Assembly (NCBI RefSeq): GCF_014217785.1
Contig: NZ_CP048814.1
Span: 4,706,001 to 4,770,000 of the forward strand
Reading direction: 5' to 3'
From: Rhodococcus triatomae
GTDB lineage: Bacteria > Actinomycetota > Actinomycetes > Mycobacteriales > Mycobacteriaceae
Length of the DNA stretch: 64,000 nt
The notes under the pieces: generated by a model
Told to the model about the DNA's origin: nothing
Database searches by the model: none
The model's input: the letters and a program-made list of their open reading frames with translations, nothing else
Part shown: piece after piece, positions 26,961-35,187 of the stretch
Position numbering within the stretch: position 1 is the first letter of the stretch
Layout of the letters: every line of letters begins with the position of its first letter
Position numbers and translations under genes: made by a program

Positions 26961-27776
26961 CTAGTCCATCCCGGCGACGCCCCGCTTCCAGTACCCGGTG
27001 ACGAGCACGTCGTCGCACCGCTCCTTCGCCCAGGCCCGCAGCGGGGTGATGTCCCCGGCTTCGCCGGCCGCGAAGAGGAACGTTCGCCCGGTCGGCATCT
27101 CGAGCTCGGCAACCGTGTCCGCGAGCCGTGACCGCACGCCGTCGTGGACCAGCCACGTCACCGTGACCCCGGCACGATCGGCCAACGGGTACTCGTGCAT
27201 GCCCGCGTCGTCCGTCTCGACCACGATCTGCGCCGAGACGTCCACGGGAGCCTCGTCGAGCCACCGTGCTGCGGCCGGCAGCGCGGTGGCATCGACGGCG
27301 AACACGTAGTGGTCGTAGTTGTGGGCGAACGCCAACGCACCGGGCGGGCCGGCGACGGTCACGTGCTCGCCGACGGCGACGGACGTGACCCAGTCGGAGG
27401 CGAGCCCGCCGGGGTGCACGACGAAGTCCAGTTCGATCTGTAGGGCGTCGGCGTCGTATCGCCGGATCGTGTACTTGCGGGACCGGGGCAGTGGCCGTGG
27501 CCAGTCCAGCATCTGCCGGTCGTTGGTCACCGGATCCCGCCGGGTACCGTCCGCATCCGAGAACACGATCTTCACGTGGTCGTCTGCCTGGTAGCTGTGG
27601 AATCCGGCGAGTTCCGGCCCGCCCAGGGTCAGGCGCACCATGCCCGGCGCCACTTCCCGCCGGCCGACGACGGCGGCGCGACGCACCCCGATGGGATAGC
27701 CGACCCGGGTCGTTCCCGTCCCGGACCGATGATGCTCCGCGACCCGCGTCTCCGGATCGCTACGGTCGATCTTCAC
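26961..27776 (-). CDS. Siderophore-interacting protein (ferric-siderophore reductase, FAD)
   Basis: A 271-residue ViuB/YqjH-type flavoprotein that releases iron from imported ferric siderophores by NAD(P)H-dependent reduction in the cytoplasm. It shows the FAD motif RKYTIRRYD, the phosphate-binding block VAGPPGALAF and the C-terminal NAD(P) region TFLFAAGEAGDITPLRAW ... VTGYWKRGV. The GTG at 27776 overlaps the TGA of the upstream substrate-binding protein gene (GTGA), fixing the start. Operon partner: the lipoprotein gene 27773-28765. Probably iron-repressed through the IdeR-like box at 28823-28841. Confidence 0.93.
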   Translation of the reverse strand: MKIDRSDPETRVAEHHRSGTGTTRVGYPIGVRRAAVVGRREVAPGMVRLTLGGPELAGFHSYQADDHVKIVFSDADGTRRDPVTNDRQMLDWPRPLPRSRKYTIRRYDADALQIELDFVVHPGGLASDWVTSVAVGEHVTVAGPPGALAFAHNYDHYVFAVDATALPAAARWLDEAPVDVSAQIVVETDDAGMHEYPLADRAGVTVTWLVHDGVRSRLADTVAELEMPTGRTFLFAAGEAGDITPLRAWAKERCDDVLVTGYWKRGVAGMD

Positions 27777-28765
27777 GGACGCGTCAACCCCTCGAACGAC
27801 GCGTCGATGGAGTCGAGGGTGCGCTGCGCGGACGCGTAGGTGGCGGCCTCCGAGTACTGGATCGGATACACCCGGCCTGCCTGGACAGCCGGGAGCTGCT
27901 GCCACAGCGGCGAATCGAGCACCTGCTGGACGGCCGGACGGATCGCACCCGTCGGCTCCACCGTGTAGGTGATCGCGTCTGCCTCGGCAAAACTCTCCGG
28001 GATCATCTCCAGCGACGGCGTCTCGGCGACGTCCTTCGAGCCACCCTCCTTGCGCTGGACTTCGCCGGGGTATTCGACCCCGACGTCCTGAGCGATGTTG
28101 GTGCCCCACGAATCCGCGAACTCACGCTGGAAGGTGCCTGTCGAGGTGTCCCCGTACGCCCCGAGGTGGCCGAACTTCATTCCCGCGAGGGTGTCGCCGT
28201 ACTTCTCGCGCAGTCCGGCAGCCTTGTCCTCGTAGGCCGCCCGGGACGCCTCGAAATCGTCGAGGCGTCCCGCCGCATCGGACTGGCGCCGGGAGAGCTC
28301 GCGCCACGCCGCGGGGACGGTCGGACCGATCACCACGACCGGGGCGATCGATTCCAACCGGGCCATGTCGATGTCGACGAGCGCCGGCTGCGGAACCCCG
28401 ATCACGATGAGGTCGGGATCCACGGTCGCCACCGCCTCGTAGTTCGTGTCGATCGCCATCGCGCCGGCCACCTTCTCGAGGCCGTCGTAGGTGGCGCGGT
28501 CCTCCGGCGTCATCACCGCGAGGCCGCGTTCCCAGGTGGAGATGCCCACCAGATTCGCGTCCGCCTCGATGAGTGCGGGAACGGCATATCCGGTGGCGAC
28601 CACGCGCTGCGGGTCGACCGGGATGGTGACGTCGCCGTTGTCGGCGGCGAACACGCGCGTGGGGACCTCGCCCGTGTCGGCGGCATCGGTCGAGGCGCAT
28701 CCGGCCGCGACCACGGTGGCGAGCGCCAGGGCACCGACCAGGCGCAGGGATCGGCGTACAAGCAT
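27773..28765 (-). CDS. Iron-siderophore ABC transporter substrate-binding lipoprotein
   Basis: A 330-residue class III binding protein (FepB/FhuD type). The signal peptide is MLVRRSLRLVGALALATVVAAGC with lipobox VAAGC (Cys23), so it is lipid-anchored outside the membrane. The two lobes are linked by a long helix; typical blocks are RVVATGYAVPALIEADANLVG, VDPDLIVIGVPQ and QLPAVQAGRVYPI. It captures ferric siderophores for a permease and ATPase that are not in this window. It is coupled to the reductase gene downstream and divergent from an AraC regulator across an IdeR-like box. Confidence 0.92.
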   Translation of the reverse strand: MLVRRSLRLVGALALATVVAAGCASTDAADTGEVPTRVFAADNGDVTIPVDPQRVVATGYAVPALIEADANLVGISTWERGLAVMTPEDRATYDGLEKVAGAMAIDTNYEAVATVDPDLIVIGVPQPALVDIDMARLESIAPVVVIGPTVPAAWRELSRRQSDAAGRLDDFEASRAAYEDKAAGLREKYGDTLAGMKFGHLGAYGDTSTGTFQREFADSWGTNIAQDVGVEYPGEVQRKEGGSKDVAETPSLEMIPESFAEADAITYTVEPTGAIRPAVQQVLDSPLWQQLPAVQAGRVYPIQYSEAATYASAQRTLDSIDASFEGLTRP

Positions 28766-28822
28766 GTGAGTGATTCCTTCGTCGTCCGAACGGCCGGCCC
28801 CGAACCGGAGCCGACAACGGAC

Positions 28823-28841
28823 TCAGGCTAGCCTTACCAAC
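28823..28841. promoter_or_regulatory. IdeR/DtxR-like iron box between siderophore genes and araC
   Basis: TCAGGCTAGCCTTACCAAC matches 13 of 19 positions of the IdeR consensus TTAGGTTAGGCTAACCTAA. It lies in the 106-bp divergent region and shares the core TAGCCTTACC with the box at 31489. It probably represses both directions when iron is plentiful. Confidence 0.75.
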
Positions 28842-28871
28842 ACTGCAGGAATGTCGATGAGAGGTCAGCTG

Positions 28872-29717
28872 ATGTCGGTGACAGGACATACCGCGGTCGG
28901 CGAATCGGCCCGCGGCGGGTTCGCCTCCAGGAGCACCCGGCCGGACGCCCCGCGGTGCGACGAGTACGGGTACGGCCTGGGGTCGCCCGGCGGCATCCTC
29001 GTGCTCGCCTACCGCTCCGAGGCGCCACTGGAGTTCGCCTACAACCGCGAGGACTTCCTGCACCAGCTCTACTGGTCACCCGATCTGCTGTCGGCTCGCG
29101 CCGACTCCTCCGTGGTCTTCGCCGGAGGTGACACCGGTTTCTGGGCCCGCAGGACGGTCGGCCACGAGATCCACGCGGCCGGCGAAGGCACCCTCTACCG
29201 AATCTGTCTGCGCGAGATCCCGCCCCACCTGTCCGATCTTCGATATGGAGCAGTCTCGTTCGACCCCGACATCCGCGACCTGGTACGACGCCTCGGCGCA
29301 CCCGACTTTCCCGCGGACGCCGCGCCCGAGGCACGTGGCCGCATCGTCGAGTCGCTACAACCGGCCGAAACGGCACCCGACCACCGCGCGGCGCGCGGCA
29401 ACGGTCAGGCGCTGTCCGTTGCGAGGGCGCTCGCCCGACGGCCTGGCGATCCGACCCGGCTCGACGAATGGGCCGCGCGCCTGCACACGAGCGTCAAGAC
29501 TCTGCAGCGGGACTTCGAGCGCGAGTTCGGGATGTCGTTCACCACCTGGCGCACCGACCTGCGCCTGCGCGCCGCGCGCGTACTGCTCCAGCATCAGTCC
29601 GTCACCTCCGTGGCACACACCGTCGGCTACGCCACCCCGTCCGCGTTCGTCGCCGCATTCTCCCAGCGGTTCGGCCGAACTCCGGGCCGATTCCGCCAGC
29701 TGCCCGCGCCACGGTGA
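28872..29717 (+). CDS. AraC-family transcriptional regulator
   Basis: A 281-residue regulator. The C-terminal ~100 residues hold two HTH motifs of the AraC/XylS type (LDEWAARLHTSVKTLQRDFEREFGMSFTTWRTDLRLRAA and VTSVAHTVGYATPSAFVAAFSQRFG, ending RTPGRFRQ). The N-terminal ligand domain is of the ChR/cupin-like kind. Of three ATGs (28851, 28857, 28872), the one at 28872 has an SD (AGAGG, 7 nt) and is chosen. It is divergent from the siderophore-uptake pair across the iron box. A role as siderophore-responsive activator, as for several actinobacterial AraC proteins, is inference. Confidence 0.87.
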   Translation: MSVTGHTAVGESARGGFASRSTRPDAPRCDEYGYGLGSPGGILVLAYRSEAPLEFAYNREDFLHQLYWSPDLLSARADSSVVFAGGDTGFWARRTVGHEIHAAGEGTLYRICLREIPPHLSDLRYGAVSFDPDIRDLVRRLGAPDFPADAAPEARGRIVESLQPAETAPDHRAARGNGQALSVARALARRPGDPTRLDEWAARLHTSVKTLQRDFEREFGMSFTTWRTDLRLRAARVLLQHQSVTSVAHTVGYATPSAFVAAFSQRFGRTPGRFRQLPAPR

Positions 29718-29796
29718 CCGCGCCGGTCGGTCGTTGCGGGCGGTGCCCGCGCACGCCTGCAGTCGCAGTGTTCCGGAACTGTCGGTCATACAGAGA

Positions 29797-30828
29797 TCAG
29801 GACAGGTCGTTGACCAGAACCGCCGCCCCGTCGAAGCGGCCCGCCTTCAGGTCACGGAGCGCCCTGTCGGCCTGCGACAGCGGATAGACGTGGGTTGTCG
29901 CCCGGACGCCGTGACGCTCGGCGACCTCGAGAAACTGCCGTCCGTCCGCACGCGTATTGGCGGTGACGCTCCGAATCTCCTTCTCGTAGAACAGCTCGGT
30001 CTCGTAAGTGAGTGCGGGGATGTCACTGAGATGGATTCCCGCGACCGACAGGACGCCGCCACGGTCGAGAGCACGCATCGCCACGGGAACGAGATCACCC
30101 ACCGGGGCGAAGAGCACGGCACTGTCCAGCGGTTCCGGAGGTGTGTCGTACGCACCGGCCGCCGAGGCCGCCCCCAGATCGAGGGCCAGCCGTTGCGCCT
30201 GCGCCCCGCGGGTGAGGACGTGCACACGCGCGCCCTGAGCCAGCGCCACCTGAGCGCACAGGTGCGCGCTACCACCGAATCCGTAGAGCCCCAGCCTGCC
30301 GCCCTCCGGAAGGGACGCGCGGGCGAGCGCCCGGTAGCCGATGATCCCGGCGCACAGGAGCGGCGCGAGCGCGACGTCCTCGATGGCCACGTCGAGTCGA
30401 TAGGCGAAATCAGCGGGGACAACGGCATATTCGGCGTAGCATCCGTCTGCATCCCACCCGGTGTATCGCGAGTTCGGGCACAGGTTCTCGTCGCCGCGCC
30501 GGCAGTACGCGCAGGTGCCGTCGGTGTGCCGCAACCAGGCGATCCCCACGCGCTCGCCCACCGCGAATCCGGTCGCTTCCGGGCCGAGCGCCTCGACCGT
30601 TCCGACGCCTTCGTGTCCGGGCACCACGCGGTCCTTGTGTACGGGAAGATCTCCCTCGGCGACGTGCAGGTCGGTGCGACACACTCCGCAGGCCCGGATC
30701 TGCACGAGTAGTTCACCGGCACCCGGATCGGGTGTCGGTTTGTCGACCAGTTCGAGTGGGCCGAGCTCGTTCGCCCCGGGCCCTATCGGCCCGGGCTCGG
30801 CGACGACCCATGCCCGCATGGGGCCCAA
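29797..30828 (-). CDS. adhA: Zinc-dependent alcohol dehydrogenase (AdhA type)
   Basis: A 343-residue medium-chain dehydrogenase. The catalytic zinc site is visible in [16 protein letters not shown] and [12 protein letters not shown]; the structural zinc lobe is [20 protein letters not shown]. The NAD(P) fold ([18 protein letters not shown]) follows at residues ~175-195. It oxidises primary alcohols or reduces aldehydes. The ATG could be 30828 or three codons in (30819, MRAWVV). It resembles mycobacterial Rv1862. It stands apart from its neighbours; an SRPBCC gene lies 60 bp upstream on the same strand. Confidence 0.9.
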   Translation of the reverse strand: MGPMRAWVVAEPGPIGPGANELGPLELVDKPTPDPGAGELLVQIRACGVCRTDLHVAEGDLPVHKDRVVPGHEGVGTVEALGPEATGFAVGERVGIAWLRHTDGTCAYCRRGDENLCPNSRYTGWDADGCYAEYAVVPADFAYRLDVAIEDVALAPLLCAGIIGYRALARASLPEGGRLGLYGFGGSAHLCAQVALAQGARVHVLTRGAQAQRLALDLGAASAAGAYDTPPEPLDSAVLFAPVGDLVPVAMRALDRGGVLSVAGIHLSDIPALTYETELFYEKEIRSVTANTRADGRQFLEVAERHGVRATTHVYPLSQADRALRDLKAGRFDGAAVLVNDLS

Positions 30829-30886
30829 GCTACGCCCACCGACGCGGGGCCCGGACGACTTTCGTGATCGGAACAGGTCATCTCTC

Positions 30887-31303
30887 TCAGGCGATGCCGT
30901 CTTCGAGGAGTTGCTTCAGTTTCTCCAGGTCCGCACGGACCGCCGCCACATCTCGGGCGAAGTCGTCATGGCTCATCCCGCTGTGCTTGCGCACCGTGAA
31001 CACCACGTCGCTACCCCCGTCATTGGCCACGACGCGGACCGGATTGTCCACGCGTTCGCCCGATTCGAGCGTCACGATGTGGTCGAGTACTCCGTAGGCG
31101 TTCCGCGGAGCGAACTCGACGACGACCTTCCCCATCGGCGAGTCGGCGATCCACCGACCGTCCGAATCCTCGGCGATCGCGGCACTGAGCCCTGCCGCCC
31201 ACCTCGGAAGATTCGACGGATCCGCCGCGAAAGCGTAGACGACCTCGACGGGACGCTCGATGGTGACACCTATGTGCTCCGAGTACGCAGTCATGGCCGT
31301 CAT
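30887..31303 (-). CDS. SRPBCC-family (START-like) protein
   Basis: A 138-residue single-domain protein of the polyketide cyclase/dehydrase SRPBCC superfamily. The opening [28 protein letters not shown] is the standard beta-helix start of this hydrophobic-pocket fold, and a long C-terminal helix follows ([23 protein letters not shown]). It may bind a hydrophobic ligand; no catalytic residues can be assigned. The start is ATG 31303, or 31294 after MTA. The neighbour on the same strand is adhA (60 bp apart). Confidence 0.82.
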   Translation of the reverse strand: MTAMTAYSEHIGVTIERPVEVVYAFAADPSNLPRWAAGLSAAIAEDSDGRWIADSPMGKVVVEFAPRNAYGVLDHIVTLESGERVDNPVRVVANDGGSDVVFTVRKHSGMSHDDFARDVAAVRADLEKLKQLLEDGIA

Positions 31304-31420
31304 TCTCGTCCCGATCCGGGCGGAAGATTGAAGGAAACGGACGTGATTCGAAATCTCGCCTCCACCACGCTCCCGTGTGAAGGTATCGAAACCGGTCCGT
31401 CGACTCCGGCAGGAATCCCG

Positions 31421-31461
31421 CGATGCTCACGTTGTGTGGACCGATGCTCGCGTTGTGTGAC
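31421..31461. repeat. Direct repeat (two ~20-bp copies, 21-bp period)
   Basis: CGATGCTCACGTTGTGTGGA (31421-31440) and CGATGCTCGCGTTGTGTGAC (31442-31461) are spaced exactly two helical turns apart, ~50-85 bp upstream of the lipase start. They look like paired regulator sites. Confidence 0.6.
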
Positions 31462-31488
31462 CGGCTCCGCACCCTTTTCCCGATTGCC

Positions 31489-31507
31489 ATCGGTTAGCCT
31501 TACCTCA
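31489..31507. promoter_or_regulatory. IdeR-like iron box at the lipase start
   Basis: ATCGGTTAGCCTTACCTCA matches 14 of 19 positions of the IdeR consensus and carries the same TAGCCTTACC core as the box at 28823. It abuts the start codon of the secreted hydrolase, which has no SD, so transcription may be leaderless. Confidence 0.65.
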
Positions 31508-32262
31508 TGTTCTCCAGATTCCGCCGCGCCGCGGTCATCGCCGGATTCGCTGCCGCCTCCGTCGCCACCGCGCCGAACGCCCTGGCCGAGGCCCCGCCGG
31601 CGTCCGACGAGGTCGTCGCGATCCTGCTGCCCGGCCAGTACATGGGAGCGCTCCCCTACCAACCGTTCGCCGGCTATCTGGAACAGAACGGGGTGCACGC
31701 GAAGGTACTCGATCTCCCCGGATTCGATCTGACCGAAGAGCCGGAGACCATCGCGAGTGAGGTCGAACGGGCCAGGGCCGAGCACCCCGAGGCGCAGATC
31801 GCGCTCGTGGGTCACAGCATCGGCGGCATCACCTCGCGCTGGTACCTCAAGGAGCTGGGCGGGCATCCGAACGTCGACACCTACATCGCGATCGGCTCGC
31901 CCCAGTACGGGTCGCCCGGCGGTTGCGGAGCCCCGGTCGGCGCGGACGTCTGCCCCGGCACCGAGTACATGAACACGCTCAACGCCGGAGACGACACTCC
32001 CGGCGACACCGCGTACTACAACATCCGCAGCGAACGCGAGTGGGCCGACGGCAATCTCGACGGCGGCCAGTGCCGGGTCACCCCGATCCGCGGATTCCAG
32101 CCGACCCCCGATCTCGGTCTCGAGCACACCTTCGAGGGTGTCGATCCACGCGTCTGGGAGGCGACTCTCACCGCGCTCGGCGGGGAGTGCGACGGCGAGT
32201 TCGTGGATGTTCCCGACGGCGAACTCACCGCGGACGGCTCCCTGTTCCCGTACCGCCGCTAG
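31507..32262 (+). CDS. Secreted lipase/esterase (alpha/beta hydrolase)
   Basis: A 251-residue exported hydrolase. Residues 1-~27 form a Sec signal peptide (MFSRFRRAAVIAGFAAASVATAPNALA, cleavage after ALA). The mature protein opens with an alpha/beta-hydrolase strand (EVVAILLPGQYMG) and has the nucleophile elbow GHSIGG (Ser ~103), as in class 2 triacylglycerol lipases. Paired cysteines (GGCGAPVGADVC and GQC ... GEC) suggest extracellular disulfides. A probable catalytic His is in LEHTFEG. The IdeR-like box immediately upstream suggests induction in low iron. Substrate unknown; a siderophore- or lipid-ester is possible. Confidence 0.85.
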   Translation: MFSRFRRAAVIAGFAAASVATAPNALAEAPPASDEVVAILLPGQYMGALPYQPFAGYLEQNGVHAKVLDLPGFDLTEEPETIASEVERARAEHPEAQIALVGHSIGGITSRWYLKELGGHPNVDTYIAIGSPQYGSPGGCGAPVGADVCPGTEYMNTLNAGDDTPGDTAYYNIRSEREWADGNLDGGQCRVTPIRGFQPTPDLGLEHTFEGVDPRVWEATLTALGGECDGEFVDVPDGELTADGSLFPYRR

Positions 32263-32352
32263 CGTTTCCCGCACCCGACAATTCCGGGCAGGAAGAGTCG
32301 GACGTCGACCACCGCACCTCTCGTACCGTCGAGGCATCGGAAGGAGAGGTCG

Positions 32353-33213
32353 ATGGAACGGTGGAACCGGGCGATGGCGGCCATCGAGGAGGCGCTCGAT
32401 GCCGACATCGAGGTCGCTGCGCTGGCACGCCACGCGTTGACGTCCGAGTACGAACTGCGTCGCGTGTTCTCGGTGTTGACCGGGATACCGCTGTCCGAGT
32501 ACATCCGGCGCCGTCGTATGACGGTTGCGGCGGCGGCGATCGTCGCGGACCGCGAGGCGGTCCAGGACATCGCTGTGCGGTACGGCTACTCGTCGGCGGA
32601 TGCATTCTCACGGGCGTTCCGCGCCGTTCACGGGGTCGGGCCGGAGCAGGCTCGGCAACCGGGTGCGGTACTCCGGACACAACCACGCCTCACCTTCCAT
32701 CTCCGAATCGAAGGGAGCAGTGAGATGCGGTATCGAATCGTGCGCAAGGACGCGTTCCGGCTCGTCGGACGCAAGGCCAGGATCCCACTCGTCTACGAGG
32801 GGCCGAACCAGGCCATGATCGAGTTCGAGCAGAACCTCGGACAGCAGGAGCGCGAGCGGATCGCGGCGCCGTCGAACGAGCAGCCGACGGGTGAGCTGGC
32901 CGTCTGCCACAACTTCGACGAGTCTCGGGAGGACGGAAGCTCGTTCGACTACTACGTCGCGGCGGCGACCACCTCTGCGGTGCCTGCCGATCTCGACGTA
33001 ATCGACGTGCCCGCGAGCACCTGGGTCGTGTTCGAAGCCGCGGAGCCGACCCTCGAAGCCATCCAGCAGGTGTGGCCCCAGGCGTTCGGTGACTGGTTCC
33101 CGGCGAATCCGTATCGGGCGATACCGGCTCCCGAGATCGTGCGCGCCGACTACGACGAGGACGGGGCCCTCCTCGGCGCGGAGGTCTGGCTCGCGGTGGA
33201 ATCGACGGCCTGA
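32353..33213 (+). CDS. AraC-type regulator with GyrI-like effector domain
   Basis: A 286-residue regulator of the Rob/SoxS-BmrR combination type. The N-terminal AraC HTH pair (residues ~5-100: IEVAALARHALTSEYELRRVFSVLTG ... VQDIAVRYGYSSADAFSRAFRAVHG) precedes a GyrI-like small-molecule-binding domain (YRIVRKDAFRLVGRKARIP ... DLDVIDVPASTWVVFEAA ... EVWLAVE). Proteins of this plan sense amphipathic compounds and activate efflux or detoxification genes. ATG 32353 with AAGGAGAGG upstream. No transporter gene is adjacent, so the target is unknown. It is followed after 85 bp by the pyruvate kinase-like gene. Confidence 0.88.
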   Translation: MERWNRAMAAIEEALDADIEVAALARHALTSEYELRRVFSVLTGIPLSEYIRRRRMTVAAAAIVADREAVQDIAVRYGYSSADAFSRAFRAVHGVGPEQARQPGAVLRTQPRLTFHLRIEGSSEMRYRIVRKDAFRLVGRKARIPLVYEGPNQAMIEFEQNLGQQERERIAAPSNEQPTGELAVCHNFDESREDGSSFDYYVAAATTSAVPADLDVIDVPASTWVVFEAAEPTLEAIQQVWPQAFGDWFPANPYRAIPAPEIVRADYDEDGALLGAEVWLAVESTA

Positions 33214-33297
33214 CTGCGGCAGCATCCGCCACCTCCCGTGCACGACCGGCCGGGATGCGGCAGGCTCGGTGGTACGCGATCGGTGAAGGAGGCGGTG

Positions 33298-35097
33298 ATG
33301 ACTCCCGACGCGACCGGCCGCCGCGAGCGGCTCGAGGCTCTGCGTGGCGCGCTGGTGCAGCTGCGCGGTGATGCGGCGGCGGCCGAACGTGCGGCGACGG
33401 AGCGGATCGAGCACGTCGATCCCGCGCACCGCTCGGCCGCAGCCAATCTCGTCCGCTACCGAGCGCTCCGCTGTCACGACCTGCGGAATCTCCAGGTGCG
33501 GCTCAGCCAGGAGGGGCTGTCGTCGCTCGGCCGGATGGAATCGGACGTGCTGCGCAACCTCGATGCGGTGCTCGGCATGCTGGACGCCGCGATCGGGGAC
33601 GGCCGCTCGAGCGTGCCCGAGCCCGGCCCGCCCGATTCCGAACCCTGGTTCGAACTGTCCGCGAACGCCGCCGCCCTGCTCGGCGGAACGCCGGACGATC
33701 GCACCACCCGGATCATGGTGACCCTGCCGAGCGACGCGGCGTCCGATGCCTCGCTGGTCCGGTCGTTCGTCCACGCGGGGATGAACCTCGCCCGGGTCAA
33801 CTGTGCCCACGACCAGCACGACGCGTGGTCGGCGATGGCGACCCACGTGCGCTCCGCGGGCGAGGGAGTACGGATCGCCATGGATCTCGGCGGTCCGAAG
33901 CTGCGGACCGGGCCGATCGAGGCAGGCCCCCGGGTGGTCAAGATCAAGCCTTCGCGTGATGCCGCGGGCCGCGTGGTGTCGCCGACCACGGTGTGGACCG
34001 GTCGTGCTCCCCTGCACTGCGGCGATCCCGAGGTCCCGATCACCGACTCCGACTGGGTGGAACGCCGGGTCGTCGGAGACCGAGTCACCTTCCGCGAGGC
34101 ACGGGGCCGCACCCGGACCATGGCAGTGGTCGAAACCACCGGCACGGGCGTCGAACTGGTCGGCGACCGGACGAGCTACCTCGTCCCCGGCACGATCCTG
34201 GCCGTCGGCGAGGACGCGACGACGGTGGGTGCGCTACCGGCCACCCCGCAGTCGCTTCGGGTCCGCCGCGGCGACCTGCTGGTGCTGACGTCCTCGCTCG
34301 AACCCGCCGTCCCGACGTCCGACGGGCGGCACCGCATCGGCTGCACCCTGCCCGAGGCGTTCGGCGCCGTGCACGAGGGGCATCGAGTCCTGTTCGACGA
34401 CGGCAAGATCGGCGGCGTCGTCACCTCCGCGTCCGAGGACGAGATCCACGTGAGCATCACCTCCGCGCCGATCCGGGGAACGAAGCTCAAGGCGGAGAAG
34501 GGTATCAATTTCCCGGACACGACACTGCCGATCCCGGCACTCACGGACGAGGACCGGGAAGATCTCGACGCGGTGGTCGCCCTGGCCGACATCGTCGAGA
34601 TCTCCTTCGTGCGGACGGCAGACGACGTGCGCGAGCTTCTCGGACTGCTCGAGGAGAAGGACGCCCTCGACATCGGTGTGGTGGTCAAGCTCGAGACGGT
34701 CGCCGGGTTCGAGGCGCTGCCGGAGGTGCTGCTCGAGTTGATGCGGTGGAAGCGGGTGGGCGTGATGATCGCGCGCGGCGACCTCGCCGTCGAGGCCGGG
34801 TTCGAGCGGCTCGCCGAGGTTCAGGAGGAGACGCTGTGGTTGTGCGAGGCCGCGCGGGTGCCGGTGATCTGGGCGACGCAGGTACTCGATTCGCTCGCGG
34901 ACGCCGGGGTGCCGACCCGCGCCGAGGTGACCGATGCGGCGCAGGGTGAGCGCGCCGAGTGCGTCATGCTCAACAAGGGGCCGTACATCGTCGAGGCCAT
35001 CACCGCGCTCGACGACATCCTGCGCCGCATGCACCGGCACATCTACAAGAAGAATCCCCTGCTCCGCAAGCTCGGGGCGTGGGATGTGGGTGAGTGA
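33298..35097 (+). CDS. Pyruvate kinase-like protein, atypical architecture
   Basis: A 599-residue protein. The ~130-residue N-terminal extension (RERLEALRGALVQLRGDAAAAERAA ...) precedes pyruvate kinase barrel blocks: IMVTLPSDA, HAGMNLARVNCAHD, AMDLGGPKLRTG, KAEKGINFPDTTLPIPALT, VVKLETVAGFEALPE, VMIARGDLAVEAG, PVIWATQVLDSL, TRAEVTDAAQG. The usual C-terminal allosteric domain is missing: the protein ends soon after VMLNKGPYIVEAI. The central insert also departs from the normal B domain. Start ATG 33298 with GAAGGAGG upstream. It may be a true pyruvate kinase lacking allosteric control, or a paralogue with changed function; the substrate-binding lysine block is only partly conserved. Confidence 0.82.
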   Translation: MTPDATGRRERLEALRGALVQLRGDAAAAERAATERIEHVDPAHRSAAANLVRYRALRCHDLRNLQVRLSQEGLSSLGRMESDVLRNLDAVLGMLDAAIGDGRSSVPEPGPPDSEPWFELSANAAALLGGTPDDRTTRIMVTLPSDAASDASLVRSFVHAGMNLARVNCAHDQHDAWSAMATHVRSAGEGVRIAMDLGGPKLRTGPIEAGPRVVKIKPSRDAAGRVVSPTTVWTGRAPLHCGDPEVPITDSDWVERRVVGDRVTFREARGRTRTMAVVETTGTGVELVGDRTSYLVPGTILAVGEDATTVGALPATPQSLRVRRGDLLVLTSSLEPAVPTSDGRHRIGCTLPEAFGAVHEGHRVLFDDGKIGGVVTSASEDEIHVSITSAPIRGTKLKAEKGINFPDTTLPIPALTDEDREDLDAVVALADIVEISFVRTADDVRELLGLLEEKDALDIGVVVKLETVAGFEALPEVLLELMRWKRVGVMIARGDLAVEAGFERLAEVQEETLWLCEAARVPVIWATQVLDSLADAGVPTRAEVTDAAQGERAECVMLNKGPYIVEAITALDDILRRMHRHIYKKNPLLRKLGAWDVGE

Positions 35098-35134
35098 GTC
35101 ACAGGCGATTCTCTCGTTGCCGAGCGGATTTTAC

Positions 35135-35146
35135 TTCCATATGGAA
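35135..35146. promoter_or_regulatory. Perfect 12-bp palindrome TTCCATATGGAA
   Basis: An AT-rich perfect palindrome in an otherwise GC-rich 90-bp gap, 42 bp upstream of the hydrolase start at 35188. This placement fits an operator (for example of an IclR-like or MarR-like repressor); no direct evidence exists. Confidence 0.5.
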
Positions 35147-35187
35147 TCATTTCAGGTGTCACGATCGACACCCGGACGGAGAATCGC

